A stretch of 64,000 nucleotides of DNA from Pseudoxanthomonas sp. F37 (GCF_022965755.1 NZ_CP095187.1:2480001-2544000); one strand, 5' to 3'. Positions 9,826-18,906 are shown, counted from the stretch's first letter. Notes: generated from the letters alone by a model not told the origin. Numbers and translations are program-made.

Positions 9826-11901
9826 ATGGCCGCGAACTTCGATGGGCTGCGATTCAGTCACTGGCAGACCGAGCTGCGTGCCGACGGCATCGTCGTGCTG
9901 GCCTTCGACCGCCAGGGCGCCAGCGTCAACGCGTTCTCGCAGGACGTGCTGATCGAACTGGCCGACATCCTGGAACGCCTGTCCATCGATCCGCCCAAGG
10001 GCGTGGTGCTGCGTTCGGCCAAGGCCAGCGGCTTCATCGCCGGCGCGGACCTGAAGGAATTCCAGGCGTTCGACCGCAAGGGCACCGTCAACGACGCGAT
10101 CCGCCGCGGCCAGGCCGTGTTCCAGAAGCTGGCCGAGCTGCCCTGCCCCACCGTGGCCGCGATCCACGGCTTCTGCATGGGGGGCGGCACCGAGATCTCG
10201 CTGGCCTGCGATTACCGCGTGGCCAGCAGTGACCCGTCCACCCGCATCGGCCTGCCCGAAGTGAAGCTGGGCATCTTCCCCGGCTGGGGCGGCAGCGCCC
10301 GCCTGCCGCGCCTGGTGGGCGCACCGAAGGCGATGGACATGATGCTCACCGGCCGCACGCTGTCGGCCGGTTCGGCCAAGGCCATGGGCCTGGTCGACAA
10401 GATCGCCGAAGCGGCGGTGCTGGTGGATGCCGCGGTGGCGCTGATCGGCTCGCGCCCGCAGCGCCCGTTCAAGCAGCGCTTCACCGGCTGGATCAGCAAC
10501 AGCTGGCTCGCCCGCCAGATCCTCGCGCCGCAGATGACCAAGCAGGTCGCGCGCAAGGCGCCGAAGGCGCACTACCCCGCGCCCTATGCGCTGATCAACG
10601 CCTGGAAGACGGCCGGCGGCAAGGGCATCCAGGGCCGCCTGGACGCCGAGCGCAGGGCGGTGGTGAAGCTGGCCGGCACGCCGACCGCGCGCAACCTGAT
10701 CCGCATCTTCTTCCTCACCGAACGCCTGAAGGGCCTGGGCGGGAAGGATCACGGCATCGCCCACGTGCACGTCGTCGGCGCCGGCGTGATGGGCGGCGAC
10801 ATCGCGGCGTGGTCGGCCTACAAGGGCTTCAACGTCACCCTGCAGGATCGTGAGCAGCGCTTCATCGACGGGGCCCTGTCGCGGGCGCAGGAACTGTTCG
10901 CCAAGAAGGTGAAGGACGAGAGCAAGCGCCCGGCCGTGGCCGCGCGCCTGAAGGGCGATCTGGGCGGCGATGGCGTGCCGCAGGCCGACCTGGTGATCGA
11001 GGCGATCATCGAGAACCCCGAAGCCAAGCGCGCGCTCTACCAGACCGTCGAGCCGCGCCTGAAGGCCGACGCGCTGCTGACCACCAACACCTCGTCGATC
11101 CCGCTGACCGAACTGCGCGAGCACATCCAGCGCCCGGCGCAGTTCGCCGGCCTGCACTACTTCAATCCCGTCGCCCTGATGCCGCTGGTGGAGATCGTGC
11201 AGCACGACGCACTGGACGAGGCCAACGTCAGGCGCCTGGCCGCGTTCTGCAAGGCGCTGGACAGGTTCCCGGTGCCGGTCGCCGGTACGCCCGGCTTCCT
11301 GGTCAACCGCGTGCTGTTCCCGTACATGCTGGAAGCCGCCACCGCCTACGCCGAAGGCATCCCCGGCCCGGTCATCGACAAGGCCGCGGTGAAGTTCGGC
11401 ATGCCGATGGGCCCGATCGAGCTGATCGATACCGTCGGCCTGGACGTGGCCCAGGGCGTGGGTGCGGAGCTGTCGCCCTTCCTCGGCCTGACGGTGCCGG
11501 CGGCGCTGGCGACGGTGGAACCCGGCAAGCGCGGCAAGAAGGACGGCCAGGGCCTGTACAAGTGGGAACAAACCGACAAGGGCAGCAGGCCCGTGAAACC
11601 GCAGGTGCCGTCGGACTACAAGGCGCCGGACGACCTGGAAGACCGGCTGATCCTGCCGCTGCTCAACGAAGCGGTCGCCTGCCTGCACGACGGCGTGGTC
11701 GCCGATGCCGACCTGCTCGATGCCGGGGTGATCTTCGGCACCGGCTTCGCCCCGTTCCGCGGCGGCCCGATCGAACACGTCAAGGCGGTCGGTCCCGACG
11801 CGCTGCTGGAAAAGCTCAAGGCGCTGCAGGCGCGCCACGGCGACCGCTTCGCGCCGCGCCCGGGCTGGGACAACCCCGTGTTGCGCACGCCCACGATCTG
11901 A
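9826..11901 (+). CDS. fadJ: bifunctional enoyl-CoA hydratase / 3-hydroxyacyl-CoA dehydrogenase
   Basis: 691 aa, the size of FadB/FadJ alpha subunits. The N-terminal crotonase domain keeps both catalytic glutamates (in MGGGTEISLACDYR and RIGLPEVKLGI). The NAD-binding domain starts at HVVGAGVMGGDIA, and the dehydrogenase histidine lies in FAGLHYFNPVALMPL. Performs the hydration and oxidation steps of fatty-acid beta-oxidation. No thiolase gene adjoins it, which favours a FadJ-like stand-alone arrangement. The symbol is less certain than the function. Confidence 0.92.
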   Translation: MAANFDGLRFSHWQTELRADGIVVLAFDRQGASVNAFSQDVLIELADILERLSIDPPKGVVLRSAKASGFIAGADLKEFQAFDRKGTVNDAIRRGQAVFQKLAELPCPTVAAIHGFCMGGGTEISLACDYRVASSDPSTRIGLPEVKLGIFPGWGGSARLPRLVGAPKAMDMMLTGRTLSAGSAKAMGLVDKIAEAAVLVDAAVALIGSRPQRPFKQRFTGWISNSWLARQILAPQMTKQVARKAPKAHYPAPYALINAWKTAGGKGIQGRLDAERRAVVKLAGTPTARNLIRIFFLTERLKGLGGKDHGIAHVHVVGAGVMGGDIAAWSAYKGFNVTLQDREQRFIDGALSRAQELFAKKVKDESKRPAVAARLKGDLGGDGVPQADLVIEAIIENPEAKRALYQTVEPRLKADALLTTNTSSIPLTELREHIQRPAQFAGLHYFNPVALMPLVEIVQHDALDEANVRRLAAFCKALDRFPVPVAGTPGFLVNRVLFPYMLEAATAYAEGIPGPVIDKAAVKFGMPMGPIELIDTVGLDVAQGVGAELSPFLGLTVPAALATVEPGKRGKKDGQGLYKWEQTDKGSRPVKPQVPSDYKAPDDLEDRLILPLLNEAVACLHDGVVADADLLDAGVIFGTGFAPFRGGPIEHVKAVGPDALLEKLKALQARHGDRFAPRPGWDNPVLRTPTI

Positions 11902-11916
11902 CCGGAAGCGAGCACC

Positions 11917-12315
11917 ATGGCCTTCGCCGACCTGCTGCTGGCCCTGGCACTCGGGGCGGCGCCCGCCGCGACCGCGCCGGATGCCGCCGTGCTGTCCGGC
12001 GTGCTGGAAGTCCATGAGCGTACGGGCGGCTGCGGCGGCGAGGCCGACACCGCCCTGCGCACGCATGTGGAAGGCTCGCGCACGACCTTTGAGCAGGACA
12101 TCTGGCTGTCCTCGCGCGAGTCCCTCGACCCGATCGACGTCCTCCAGGTCGCGCGCGAGGGCACCACGCTCAGTGCGACGGTGAACGTACACGTCGCGGA
12201 AACCGAACCCGGCCGCCCCGTTCCCGCCTGCATTCGTCCGGTCAGCCTGCGCCTGCACATCGAAGGCCTGCCGCCCGGCGACTACACCCTGCAGCTCAGG
12301 CGCGCGGAGTCCTGA
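11917..12315 (+). CDS. hypothetical secreted protein
   Basis: 132 aa, 15 bp after fadJ. An N-terminal hydrophobic stretch with Ala-rich end (LLLALALGAAPAATA) is consistent with a signal peptide; the remainder looks like a small beta-rich domain with two cysteines. Not recognised. Codon use matches the surrounding genes. Probably cotranscribed with fadJ, although nothing shows a functional link. Confidence 0.7.
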   Translation: MAFADLLLALALGAAPAATAPDAAVLSGVLEVHERTGGCGGEADTALRTHVEGSRTTFEQDIWLSSRESLDPIDVLQVAREGTTLSATVNVHVAETEPGRPVPACIRPVSLRLHIEGLPPGDYTLQLRRAES

Positions 12316-12333
12316 CGACCCCCGCGCCGCGGA

Positions 12334-12861
12334 TCAGCCCTCCGGCAGCACCTGCGCCATCACCCAGTCTTCCTTCGGGTCGTCGCCCACGTGGAAGATC
12401 GACCGGCCGACGATCTGGAAGCCGTGCTTGCGCCAGAAACGGATCGCCTGCGGCGATTCCTGCCACACCGTCAGCCACACCGAGCGCGAGCCCCGCAGGC
12501 GCGCGGCGGCCAGCAGGTGCGAGACCAGCACCGCTGCGATGCCGCGTCCGTGGAAGGCATCGTCCAGGTAGATGCGCGCCAGCTCCACCGTGGGTTGCAG
12601 GCCCACGTCGGTGGGCGGCAGCGTGCCCCAGCGCAGTTGCGCGAAGCCCGCCCATACGCCGTCCTGCTCGACGAGCAGCGTAAGCGTGTCCGGGTCGCGG
12701 ATCTCCTGCGCCTGCCGTTCGGGCGTATAGGCCTGCGCGACGAAGGCCGCGACGTTCTCGGGTGTGCTGCAATGGCCGTTGGCGGCCAGGAAGGTGCGCC
12801 GCATCATCGCGGACAGTTCAGCGGCTTCGGACAGCCGCGCGGGTCGGATTTCGGTTTTCAT
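12334..12861 (-). CDS. GNAT-family N-acetyltransferase
   Basis: 175 aa, single GNAT domain. The acetyl-CoA-binding region is visible as VELARIYLDDAFHGRGIAAV (motif A, R-G-x-G-I/A type), followed by FWRKHGFQIVGR (motif B region) near the C-terminus. Substrate unknown. The start MKTEIRPARLSEAAEL is a typical GNAT N-terminus; longer in-frame extensions look non-coding. Convergent with the secreted-protein gene on its left. Confidence 0.88.
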   Translation of the reverse strand: MKTEIRPARLSEAAELSAMMRRTFLAANGHCSTPENVAAFVAQAYTPERQAQEIRDPDTLTLLVEQDGVWAGFAQLRWGTLPPTDVGLQPTVELARIYLDDAFHGRGIAAVLVSHLLAAARLRGSRSVWLTVWQESPQAIRFWRKHGFQIVGRSIFHVGDDPKEDWVMAQVLPEG

Positions 12862-12982
12862 GCACCGTGCATGGTACGTGCTTCCATGCCACGAAAAAAC
12901 GCGGAGACCGTGCGGATGAGGCCAAGGTGAGCCCTGCGGTCGCACATCGCCTACCATGGCGCCCCCTGTTCCGGATGTTCCC

Positions 12983-13609
12983 ATGCTCCGCTGGCTGATC
13001 CTGAGCCTGCTGCTCATCCCGCTTTTCGCGCGCGCGGCCGACGACGAAGCCGCCGTGCGCGCCACGTTCGCGGCGTACAAGGCGGCCGTGCTGGCCCGGC
13101 AGGGCGAGCGCGCCGCCGACCACGTCACCGCCGGCACGCTGCGCGAGTACGCGCGCTACCGCGAACTGGCGCTGGCCGCGCCACGCACCGCGCTGGAAGC
13201 GCTGCCCATGACCGAGCGCCTGCAGGTGCTGATCATCCGCGCCCGCGTGCCCGCCGCCGATCTGCGCGCGATGGACGGACGGCGGGTGTTCACCCACGCG
13301 GTGGACCGCGGCTGGATCGGTCGCGAGGGCGTGGAGCGCAGCGAACTGGGCACCGTGCAGGTGGGCGGCGACCATGCGGCGGCGCGGCTGAAGATCGGCG
13401 CCACCGAGCTGCCCATCGATTTCGAGTTCGAGCGCGAGCCGGGCGGCTGGCGCTTCAATCTAATCCCGTTGACCACCATGAGCGAAGACGTGTTCAAGCA
13501 GCTGGCGCGGCAGAACGGGGTCAGCGAGAACGAGATGGTGATGACGCTGCTGCGCGGCCTTTCCGAAACCCCGGTGGACGAGCGCCTGTGGGATCCGCCG
13601 GCACGCTAG
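12983..13609 (+). CDS. hypothetical secreted protein
   Basis: 208 aa. Signal peptide at residues 1-18 (MLRWLILSLLLIPLFARA, cleavage after ARA). The mature part is mixed alpha/beta with no recognised domain; its early part (VRATFAAYKAAVLARQGERAADHV) is reminiscent of SnoaL/NTF2-like proteins but the match is not strong enough to name. I chose ATG 12983 over 12956 because it places the signal peptide at the N-terminus. Confidence 0.75.
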   Translation: MLRWLILSLLLIPLFARAADDEAAVRATFAAYKAAVLARQGERAADHVTAGTLREYARYRELALAAPRTALEALPMTERLQVLIIRARVPAADLRAMDGRRVFTHAVDRGWIGREGVERSELGTVQVGGDHAAARLKIGATELPIDFEFEREPGGWRFNLIPLTTMSEDVFKQLARQNGVSENEMVMTLLRGLSETPVDERLWDPPAR

Positions 13610-13616
13610 GCGCGGG

Positions 13617-13871
13617 TCAGCGCCGCGCGAACACGTCCGGCGGCGCGCGTACCGGGCTGCGATGCGCGGGCAGCTCGCCCACCAGCCCCAGTTGCGCGGA
13701 GAAATCCGCCAGCCGCGCCCACACGTAGGGCTGCAGGTCGTCGGGGGCGGTGTCGTACACCTGTCGCCACAGCCGGTCCATGAACACGCGCGGCTCCTCG
13801 CGCAGCGCACCGCGTTCGATGCGTTCCCCGGCGGCGGCCAGTACGGCCCGGATGTCGGCCAACGTGTCCAT
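13617..13871 (-). CDS. small hypothetical protein
   Basis: 84 aa, starts MDTLADIRAVLAAAGERIERG. Predicted soluble and helical, no signal or membrane segment, no recognised domain. Convergent with the preceding gene, 7 bp apart. Codon use is ordinary for the region, which supports a real gene. Confidence 0.6.
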   Translation of the reverse strand: MDTLADIRAVLAAAGERIERGALREEPRVFMDRLWRQVYDTAPDDLQPYVWARLADFSAQLGLVGELPAHRSPVRAPPDVFARR

Positions 13872-13969
13872 GACCGCAGGGTAAGGGCCGTGCATGCCGG
13901 TTGTGTTACACCAGACCCGGCCGTCCGACGATCGGCGCCAAAGCGTGAACGCGGTTACGGTCCCCGATT

Positions 13970-14848
13970 TCAGTGCGGTGTCGGGCCGGCCGGTTCGAAC
14001 AGCCACCGCATCGCACGCCGGTAGGCCTCGCCGATGGTGGCCGCGTGCGTGCCGCCTTCCAGCTCGATCAGTGCCACCTGCCAGGGCGCCTGGGGCCGCG
14101 CGGACCAGGCACTGGCCCACTCGCGCGCGACCTGCCGGCGCGCATCGGTGTCGCGGGTGCCGCTGACCACCGCCACCCGCAGGTCCCGCCGCGCATGCGC
14201 CAGGGCCGGCGCGAAAAGCTGCCCCCGCGCCGGGCCCTGCGCCGGATTGCTGGCGATGCGTCCCCAGAACAGGTCCGGCGCCTCGCGCGCCGACCACAAA
14301 ACGAAGTAGCCGCCACGCGACTGTCCCAGCAGGATGCGCCGTGCAGGGTCGGCGGCGTAGCGGCGCTCCACCTCGGGCACCAGCTGCTCGCGCAGGAAGG
14401 CCAGGAAACCCGGCGCCCCGCCCTGCTCCGGGGTGGCGTCCGGCCCCGGCGCGGTGAAGTCGGTATTGCGCCGGTTGATGGCCGGGTCGAAGCCGCCATA
14501 GGCGATGCCCACGATGATCGCCTCGGGCAATTGCTCGTCGTAGTGGAGGAACAGGTGGGTCGGCGCCAGCAGCGGAAACAGGCTGTCGCCGTCCAGGACG
14601 TACACCACCGGGTAGCGCGTCGGCGCGGCGGCGTCATAGCCCTCGGGGTAACGCACGAAGATGTGGTGCGCGCGCCCCGAGCCGCGGTCCGTCAGCGGGA
14701 AATAGTCGCCCTTCAGCGCCGGCAGGTGCGCCAGCGGCCCCCGCACGCCCGCACCGTCCGGGGCGGCAGGCACGGGCGGCGCCGCCCAGGCCGCCGGCAT
14801 CGCGGCGGCCAGCAGCCACAGCAGCAGAAACCTCATGCGGCGGATCAT
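13970..14848 (-). CDS. secreted alpha/beta-hydrolase, putative esterase (esterase D/IroE type)
   Basis: 292 aa. Signal peptide (FLLLWLLAAAMPAAWA) then a PF00756-like hydrolase: strand VVYVLDGDSLFP, nucleophile Ser in LLGQSRGGYF, a putative acid near SGTRDTDARR and His in ELEGGTHAATIG. Substrate unknown; relatives include enterochelin-type esterases and S-formylglutathione hydrolases. GGAGG eight bases before ATG 14848 sets the start, giving a short basic N-region. Divergent from an AraC-type regulator 112 bp away, which may control it. Confidence 0.85.
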   Translation of the reverse strand: MIRRMRFLLLWLLAAAMPAAWAAPPVPAAPDGAGVRGPLAHLPALKGDYFPLTDRGSGRAHHIFVRYPEGYDAAAPTRYPVVYVLDGDSLFPLLAPTHLFLHYDEQLPEAIIVGIAYGGFDPAINRRNTDFTAPGPDATPEQGGAPGFLAFLREQLVPEVERRYAADPARRILLGQSRGGYFVLWSAREAPDLFWGRIASNPAQGPARGQLFAPALAHARRDLRVAVVSGTRDTDARRQVAREWASAWSARPQAPWQVALIELEGGTHAATIGEAYRRAMRWLFEPAGPTPH

Positions 14849-14960
14849 GCGCAGTACCTCCCTCGATGCCCGGCCGGCGGGCTCCGCCATTATCGCCCCG
14901 TCGGCCGGCGGCGCGGACGCGGCACAATGGCCGCCCCGTACAAGCAAAGCATCCTCCCCG

Positions 14961-15437
14961 GTGAACCCACGTCCCGAGCTGCTGCGCCGGCTGCTGCGCG
15001 CGAAGGACCGCATGGATGCCGCTCCCGACCAGGACTGGCCCATCCCGCGGCTGGCCGAGCTCAGCGCGGTTTCGCCGGCATACTTCGCCCGCGCCTTCAG
15101 ACAGGCCTTCGGATTGCCGCCGCACCGCTACCTGCTGACGCGGCGCATCGAACGCGCCGCGGCGCTGCTGCGCGACACCGATGCGCCCGTCATCGACATC
15201 GCGCTGCAGACCGGCTGGCGCAGCATCGGCACCTTCGGCCGGATCTTCCGCGACATCACCGGCGAAAGCCCGGGCCAGTGCCGCCTGCGCGCGCGCAAGG
15301 CCGTGCACGCTCGCGGCGGCATGCCCGAGTGCGTGGTGCGCGCCGTGGAGCGTCCGGACCTGAAGAGCGCAGTTCTGGAGAAGCGCCGGCGGGCGGGCGC
15401 GACTAAGGTGGCTGCCCCGACCGAGGAGGCTCCATGA
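14961..15437 (+). CDS. AraC-family transcriptional regulator (DNA-binding domain only)
   Basis: 158 aa from a GTG start. Consists almost only of the double helix-turn-helix DNA-binding domain (IPRLAELSAVSPAYFARAFR, then VIDIALQTGWRSIGTFGRIF); no ligand-binding domain. Its stop overlaps the start of the following VOC gene (ATGA), so the two are coupled. Pairs of short AraC regulators with VOC proteins are common; the regulator may act on its own operon or on the divergent esterase. Confidence 0.88.
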   Translation: MNPRPELLRRLLRAKDRMDAAPDQDWPIPRLAELSAVSPAYFARAFRQAFGLPPHRYLLTRRIERAAALLRDTDAPVIDIALQTGWRSIGTFGRIFRDITGESPGQCRLRARKAVHARGGMPECVVRAVERPDLKSAVLEKRRRAGATKVAAPTEEAP

Positions 15438-15853
15438 GCGAAGGCATCGAAGTAGTAGGCATCTATGTGCGCGACCAGGACGAGGCGCTGGCGTTCTACG
15501 TGGACCGGCTGGGCTTCCGCGTCCAGGCGGATGTGCGCAACGGCGACTATCGCTGGCTGACGGTGCAGCACCCGCAACAACCGACGCTGCAGCTGGGCCT
15601 GTTCCGGCCCGGCCCACCGGTGCACGACGCCGCCACCGCCGAGGCCCTGCACGGGCTGGTGGCCAAGGGCGCCATGCCGCCGCTGGTGCTGCAGGTGCAG
15701 GACTGTCGTGCCGCTTACCAGGCGCTGAGCGCGAAGGGCGTGGAATTCATCCAGGAACCCATCAGCCGCTACGGCCAGGTCGATGCCGGCTTCCGCGATC
15801 CGTCCGGCAACGGCTGGAAGATGATCGAACGCCAGCGCAAGGAGACGGCATGA
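15434..15853 (+). CDS. VOC-family protein (glyoxalase/bleomycin-resistance fold)
   Basis: 139 aa. The paired beta-alpha-beta-beta-beta modules are recognisable: VVGIYVRDQDEALAFYVDRL at the start and VEFIQEPISRYGQ with FRDPSGNGWKMIE at the end. VOC proteins include glyoxalase I and dioxygenases; the substrate here cannot be read from sequence. Overlaps the AraC gene before it and the small membrane gene after it (both ATGA), forming a three-gene unit. Confidence 0.88.
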   Translation: MSEGIEVVGIYVRDQDEALAFYVDRLGFRVQADVRNGDYRWLTVQHPQQPTLQLGLFRPGPPVHDAATAEALHGLVAKGAMPPLVLQVQDCRAAYQALSAKGVEFIQEPISRYGQVDAGFRDPSGNGWKMIERQRKETA

Positions 15854-16074
15854 GCCTGGCGCGCGTGTCCCGGCAGAGCCACCGCGGGCTCTCCATCGTG
15901 TTCACGCTGACGGTGGCGCTGAACTTCGCCTGGCGCGCGGCCGCCCAGGGCGAGCCGCCGCCCTGGGTGACGTACGCGCCGCTGCCACCGTTGTTCCTGC
16001 AGTTGTTCACCGGGCTGCATCTGTTCGCCCTGCCCTACCTGCAGCGCCGGCATGCCGACGGCGCGGCGCACTGA
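15850..16074 (+). CDS. small hypothetical membrane protein
   Basis: 74 aa, third gene of the AraC-VOC unit, start overlapping the VOC stop. Two hydrophobic stretches (about 14-30 and 45-62) suggest two membrane segments or a signal anchor. No family recognised. Confidence 0.65.
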   Translation: MSLARVSRQSHRGLSIVFTLTVALNFAWRAAAQGEPPPWVTYAPLPPLFLQLFTGLHLFALPYLQRRHADGAAH

Positions 16075-16127
16075 CAGGCCGCGCAGGCCGGGCCAGGATC
16101 CTGTTCCTCCGCCGACGGCGCAGCGCG

Positions 16128-16158
16128 CAAAACAAAAAGGCGGGGATTTCTCCCCGCC
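16128..16158 (-). terminator. Rho-independent terminator of the fasciclin gene
   Basis: 8-bp GC stem GGCGGGGA/TCCCCGCC with TTTC loop (16139-16158). On the minus strand it is followed by a T-rich tract (16138-16128) 25 bp beyond the fasciclin stop. Confidence 0.85.
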
Positions 16159-16183
16159 GCCGGCATTCCGTTGCAACCACCCC

Positions 16184-16636
16184 TCAGTGAGGTTTGGCTT
16201 CCGGAATGTTCACCTTGTCGATGCCGTGGATCACGCCATTGCGGGCCATGATGTCCGGACGGGTGACGTGCGCGCCGCCGATGCTCAGCCTGCCTTCGGC
16301 CACCTGCACGGGTGCGGCCTGTCCTTGCACCGTACGCGCCGACTGCCATTTGCCGACATCGGCCGTGGTCTTGCGGCCGCTGACCAGGTGATAGTTGACC
16401 AGTGACGCCAGTTCGTCCTTGTTGGCGGGTTGCAGCAGGCGATCCAGCGCGCCGGCCGGCAGGGCCGAGAACGCTTCATCCGTCGGCGCGAACAGGGTGT
16501 ACTGCTCGGTGCCGTCCAGCGAGGCCGTCAGGCCCGCCTTGTCGATGGCGTTGACGAAAGTGGAGAAGGACTTGTTGTTCTTCAGCGTGCCCACCAGGTT
16601 CTGTTGGGCGAGGCCTTCTTTCTGTTGCATTTGCAT
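16184..16636 (-). CDS. fasciclin-domain protein
   Basis: 150 aa, essentially one FAS1 domain: NLVGTLKNNKSFSTFVNAID at the start, TLFAPTDEAFSALP in the middle and NGVIHGIDKVNIP at the end, all diagnostic. FAS1 proteins usually act in adhesion outside the cytoplasm. The start at 16636 is set by AGGAA 6 bp upstream, giving no signal peptide. A GTG at 16774 would add a signal-like segment (LLLLSALSLCLASC) but has a poor ribosome site and its codons are unlike the rest, so location is unresolved. Confidence 0.85.
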   Translation of the reverse strand: MQMQQKEGLAQQNLVGTLKNNKSFSTFVNAIDKAGLTASLDGTEQYTLFAPTDEAFSALPAGALDRLLQPANKDELASLVNYHLVSGRKTTADVGKWQSARTVQGQAAPVQVAEGRLSIGGAHVTRPDIMARNGVIHGIDKVNIPEAKPH

Positions 16637-16945
16637 GGGAATTTCCTGCGGAGTGGACCCGTTACGGGTCGAGCGGACGGCCAAGGCCGTGGCCGGGCAA
16701 GATGCCAGGCACAAACTCAATGCGGAGAGTAGGAGGAGGTGTTGCGCGGCTGAGCAGCCGATACGGTATTGCACCGTAACGCCACCAACCTGCGCCTTCC
16801 GGTGTTATCACGGTGTGAGGCCCGTCCGTCCGAATGTGTCCAGCGCTGCGCGCCGACGTGCTAGCGTGGCTGCACGCGGGATTCCGATGCCGGTTACCTC
16901 CCGCGCCCGCCCTGTGCCGGCCCGCACATTTGCCGGAGCCGCCTC
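16637..16945. other. intergenic region upstream of fasciclin gene and small gene pair
   Basis: 309 bp without a confident gene. It contains the in-frame extension of the fasciclin gene discussed above and probably divergent promoters; no clear -35/-10 pair was found. Confidence 0.4.
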
Positions 16946-17257
16946 ATGAACATCAAGCGACATCGCGTCGTCTCGAACGAATCCCCGTTCCCGGGCGCCA
17001 CCCACGCGCTGCAGGACCACGCTGTGCAATGCGCCGAGAACGAAGGCTGGCCCATTCCCGGCGAGCCCACGGAGCCGTCGCGGGTGGTGGCCCAGGCCAC
17101 CTTCGTGCAGCGTGTCACCGCACGGGTGAGCCTGCACGTCCGCAACGAGGTCCATTTCTGGTCCGGGCACCCCGTCCAGCACAAGCGTGCGGCGCCACCG
17201 GCGCGGCGCGTGGTAGTGATGCAGTGGCAGGGGGGCGTGCAGGCCGCGCGGCCATGA
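16946..17257 (+). CDS. hypothetical protein
   Basis: 103 aa, starts MNIKRHRVVSNESPFPG, with GGAG seven bases upstream of the ATG. No signal peptide, membrane segment or recognised domain. Stop overlaps the start of the next gene (ATGA), so the pair is coupled. Confidence 0.6.
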   Translation: MNIKRHRVVSNESPFPGATHALQDHAVQCAENEGWPIPGEPTEPSRVVAQATFVQRVTARVSLHVRNEVHFWSGHPVQHKRAAPPARRVVVMQWQGGVQAARP

Positions 17258-17502
17258 GCAGCATTTCGCTGGTCATTTCACCGCAAGGCGTGGAATACGT
17301 CGGGGGCCGCCTGGACCCCGACATGGATTCGCGCCTGAACGCCTACCGTCTGGTGCACGAGCAGCAGAGCCGCGCGGGGAACGTGCGCTGGTTCGTCTTC
17401 GCCCAGGCCGACCTGAGCAAACCCGAGGCGCTGTCGCGCGCGCAGCAATGGTATGCCTCGAACCGCCACCCGGACTGGCCGGGCATCGCGCAGATTGCGT
17501 GA
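17254..17502 (+). CDS. hypothetical protein
   Basis: 82 aa, starts MSSISLVISPQGVEYVGGRLD. Small mixed alpha/beta protein, no recognised domain. Translationally coupled to the preceding gene. The following 232 bp (to 17734) hold no gene I can support. Confidence 0.6.
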   Translation: MSSISLVISPQGVEYVGGRLDPDMDSRLNAYRLVHEQQSRAGNVRWFVFAQADLSKPEALSRAQQWYASNRHPDWPGIAQIA

Positions 17503-17734
17503 CCCGGCCCGTCCACAGGAGCCACTGCAGTCGCGGTGCCCCGTGAAGACGACCACGGCCTGGCGGCAGCAGGCCGCGGACCTGTCGCCCATCTTGCTCA
17601 GTGGGCGGCGTTCGTCAGGGACAGGCCGACCGGGTTGGCGAACCCGGTATCGCGCACGCCGAGTGCGGCGTCGATGACATCCAGCGAGCCTGCGGGCACT
17701 TCAGTGCGATGCGGTCGCGAGGCCGCGCCGCGGT

Positions 17735-17953
17735 TCATTTCTTCATGGCAGCGACGATCTCGGATACCCCCAGTCCGAGTTCGAGCTGCAGGCGCACGTA
17801 CTCGCGCTCCTTGCGCGACAGCGGGCGCCCCATTTCGATGCGCACGTCCTCGGCTTCCAGAATGCGCAGGATCCTGGGCAAGGCCGAGCCGATGGCGTCA
17901 GGCCCGTAACCCGCTTCCCGCAGGGCGGCGCTGAGGATGGCTTGGGTGTTCAT
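17735..17953 (-). CDS. small hypothetical protein
   Basis: 72 aa, predicted all-helical (MNTQAILSAALREAGYG through GVSEIVAAMKK). Length and an arginine-rich helix suggest a small soluble, possibly regulatory protein, but no family is recognised. Isolated leftward gene. Confidence 0.55.
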   Translation of the reverse strand: MNTQAILSAALREAGYGPDAIGSALPRILRILEAEDVRIEMGRPLSRKEREYVRLQLELGLGVSEIVAAMKK

Positions 17954-18109
17954 GGGTGATCCAGATCGAATGAAGGGAGCGCATTGTGCGCCCCGACGGC
18001 AGGATCAGGTGGGCGGACGCACGGACGACCCGGGGCGGGTGGCTTGAGCCGCGAGCGTGTCAGCCGCCCGGGCGCGTCGCTGGCCAGACGCGATGCGGCG
18101 ACGCGCCGT

Positions 18110-18829
18110 TCACCGGCGCGCGGAGCGTGCGCGTCGTCCCTTGCTGCTTTGCGCAGTGGCGCGACTGCGCACGAACTCGGGGAAGGTCTCCGCCAATGAG
18201 TCCTTGTCCGGCAGGATGTAGAACACCCCGCCCCGCTCGAACGTCGGGCGGATGACCTGCTCGTAGAACTCGGGTGCGACGTTGATGCAGCCGTGCGTGA
18301 CGCGGTTGTCGTCCGGCGAAGGCGAGGCAAGGCGCTCGACGCGCCTCTCGGCCGGGACGCCGGTCGCCGTCGGATGGATCGAGACCGCGGAATCGTAATC
18401 CACCCACAGCACGCGACCGGCGTCGATGGACGGGCCATAGCCGCCCACGAAGCGGCCGGCAGGGGTGGTGCGGTCGCGGCCCGGAATCTCGCGAAGCGCA
18501 AGGCCGCTGATGCCGGGGGCCGTGTGATCGCCGATGGCCGAGCCGAAGAGGCCGGGTGCTGCTCCGCGAAGGCGTCCATCGCCGCCGAACACCAGGATCT
18601 GCGCAGACGCCTTGTCCATGACCGCGAACGGATAACCTTCGCTGTCCTTGCTGGCGACCACCCAACCGGCGAGCTCGATCACCGTCTCGGACACTTCCTG
18701 GTCAGGCGGAAGCAGGTCGACGGACGCTACGGTTCCTGCGCCGGTTTCTTCGGCACGTGCCGCATCGGGGCTGGTGAACGCCAACGCCAATACCAGTGCG
18801 CCACAGGCGCTGCGGATCGAGGAATGCAT
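18110..18829 (-). CDS. secreted L,D-transpeptidase-like (YkuD) protein
   Basis: 239 aa. Signal peptide with AxA-type site (FTSPDAARA). The C-terminal half shows the YkuD signature: a histidine in AVSIHPTATG followed about 30 residues later by VTHGCINV, with the catalytic Cys in HGC. Such enzymes make 3-3 peptidoglycan crosslinks or attach lipoproteins to peptidoglycan. The neighbouring Lpp-like lipoprotein gene makes the second role possible, but that is inference from proximity. Ends in a basic tail. Confidence 0.82.
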   Translation of the reverse strand: MHSSIRSACGALVLALAFTSPDAARAEETGAGTVASVDLLPPDQEVSETVIELAGWVVASKDSEGYPFAVMDKASAQILVFGGDGRLRGAAPGLFGSAIGDHTAPGISGLALREIPGRDRTTPAGRFVGGYGPSIDAGRVLWVDYDSAVSIHPTATGVPAERRVERLASPSPDDNRVTHGCINVAPEFYEQVIRPTFERGGVFYILPDKDSLAETFPEFVRSRATAQSSKGRRARSARR

Positions 18830-18860
18830 GAACGTGCGGATGGGACGGTTCCTTGAAACG

Positions 18861-18906
18861 AAAAGCGGAAAAAGAGAAGAATCCGGTGGCCAGCAAGGGC
18901 CACCGG
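18861..18906 (-). terminator. Rho-independent terminator of the Lpp-like gene
   Basis: 9-bp stem CCGGTGGCC/GGCCACCGG (18883-18891 with 18898-18906), six-base loop, followed on the minus strand by a pyrimidine/T-rich tract (18882-18861). Confidence 0.8.

Noticed and set aside
8967-9827. Longer RpoE starting at 9827
   Set aside because: The extra 80 residues cover the promoter and have no similarity to sigma factors; the start at 9587 fits the family.
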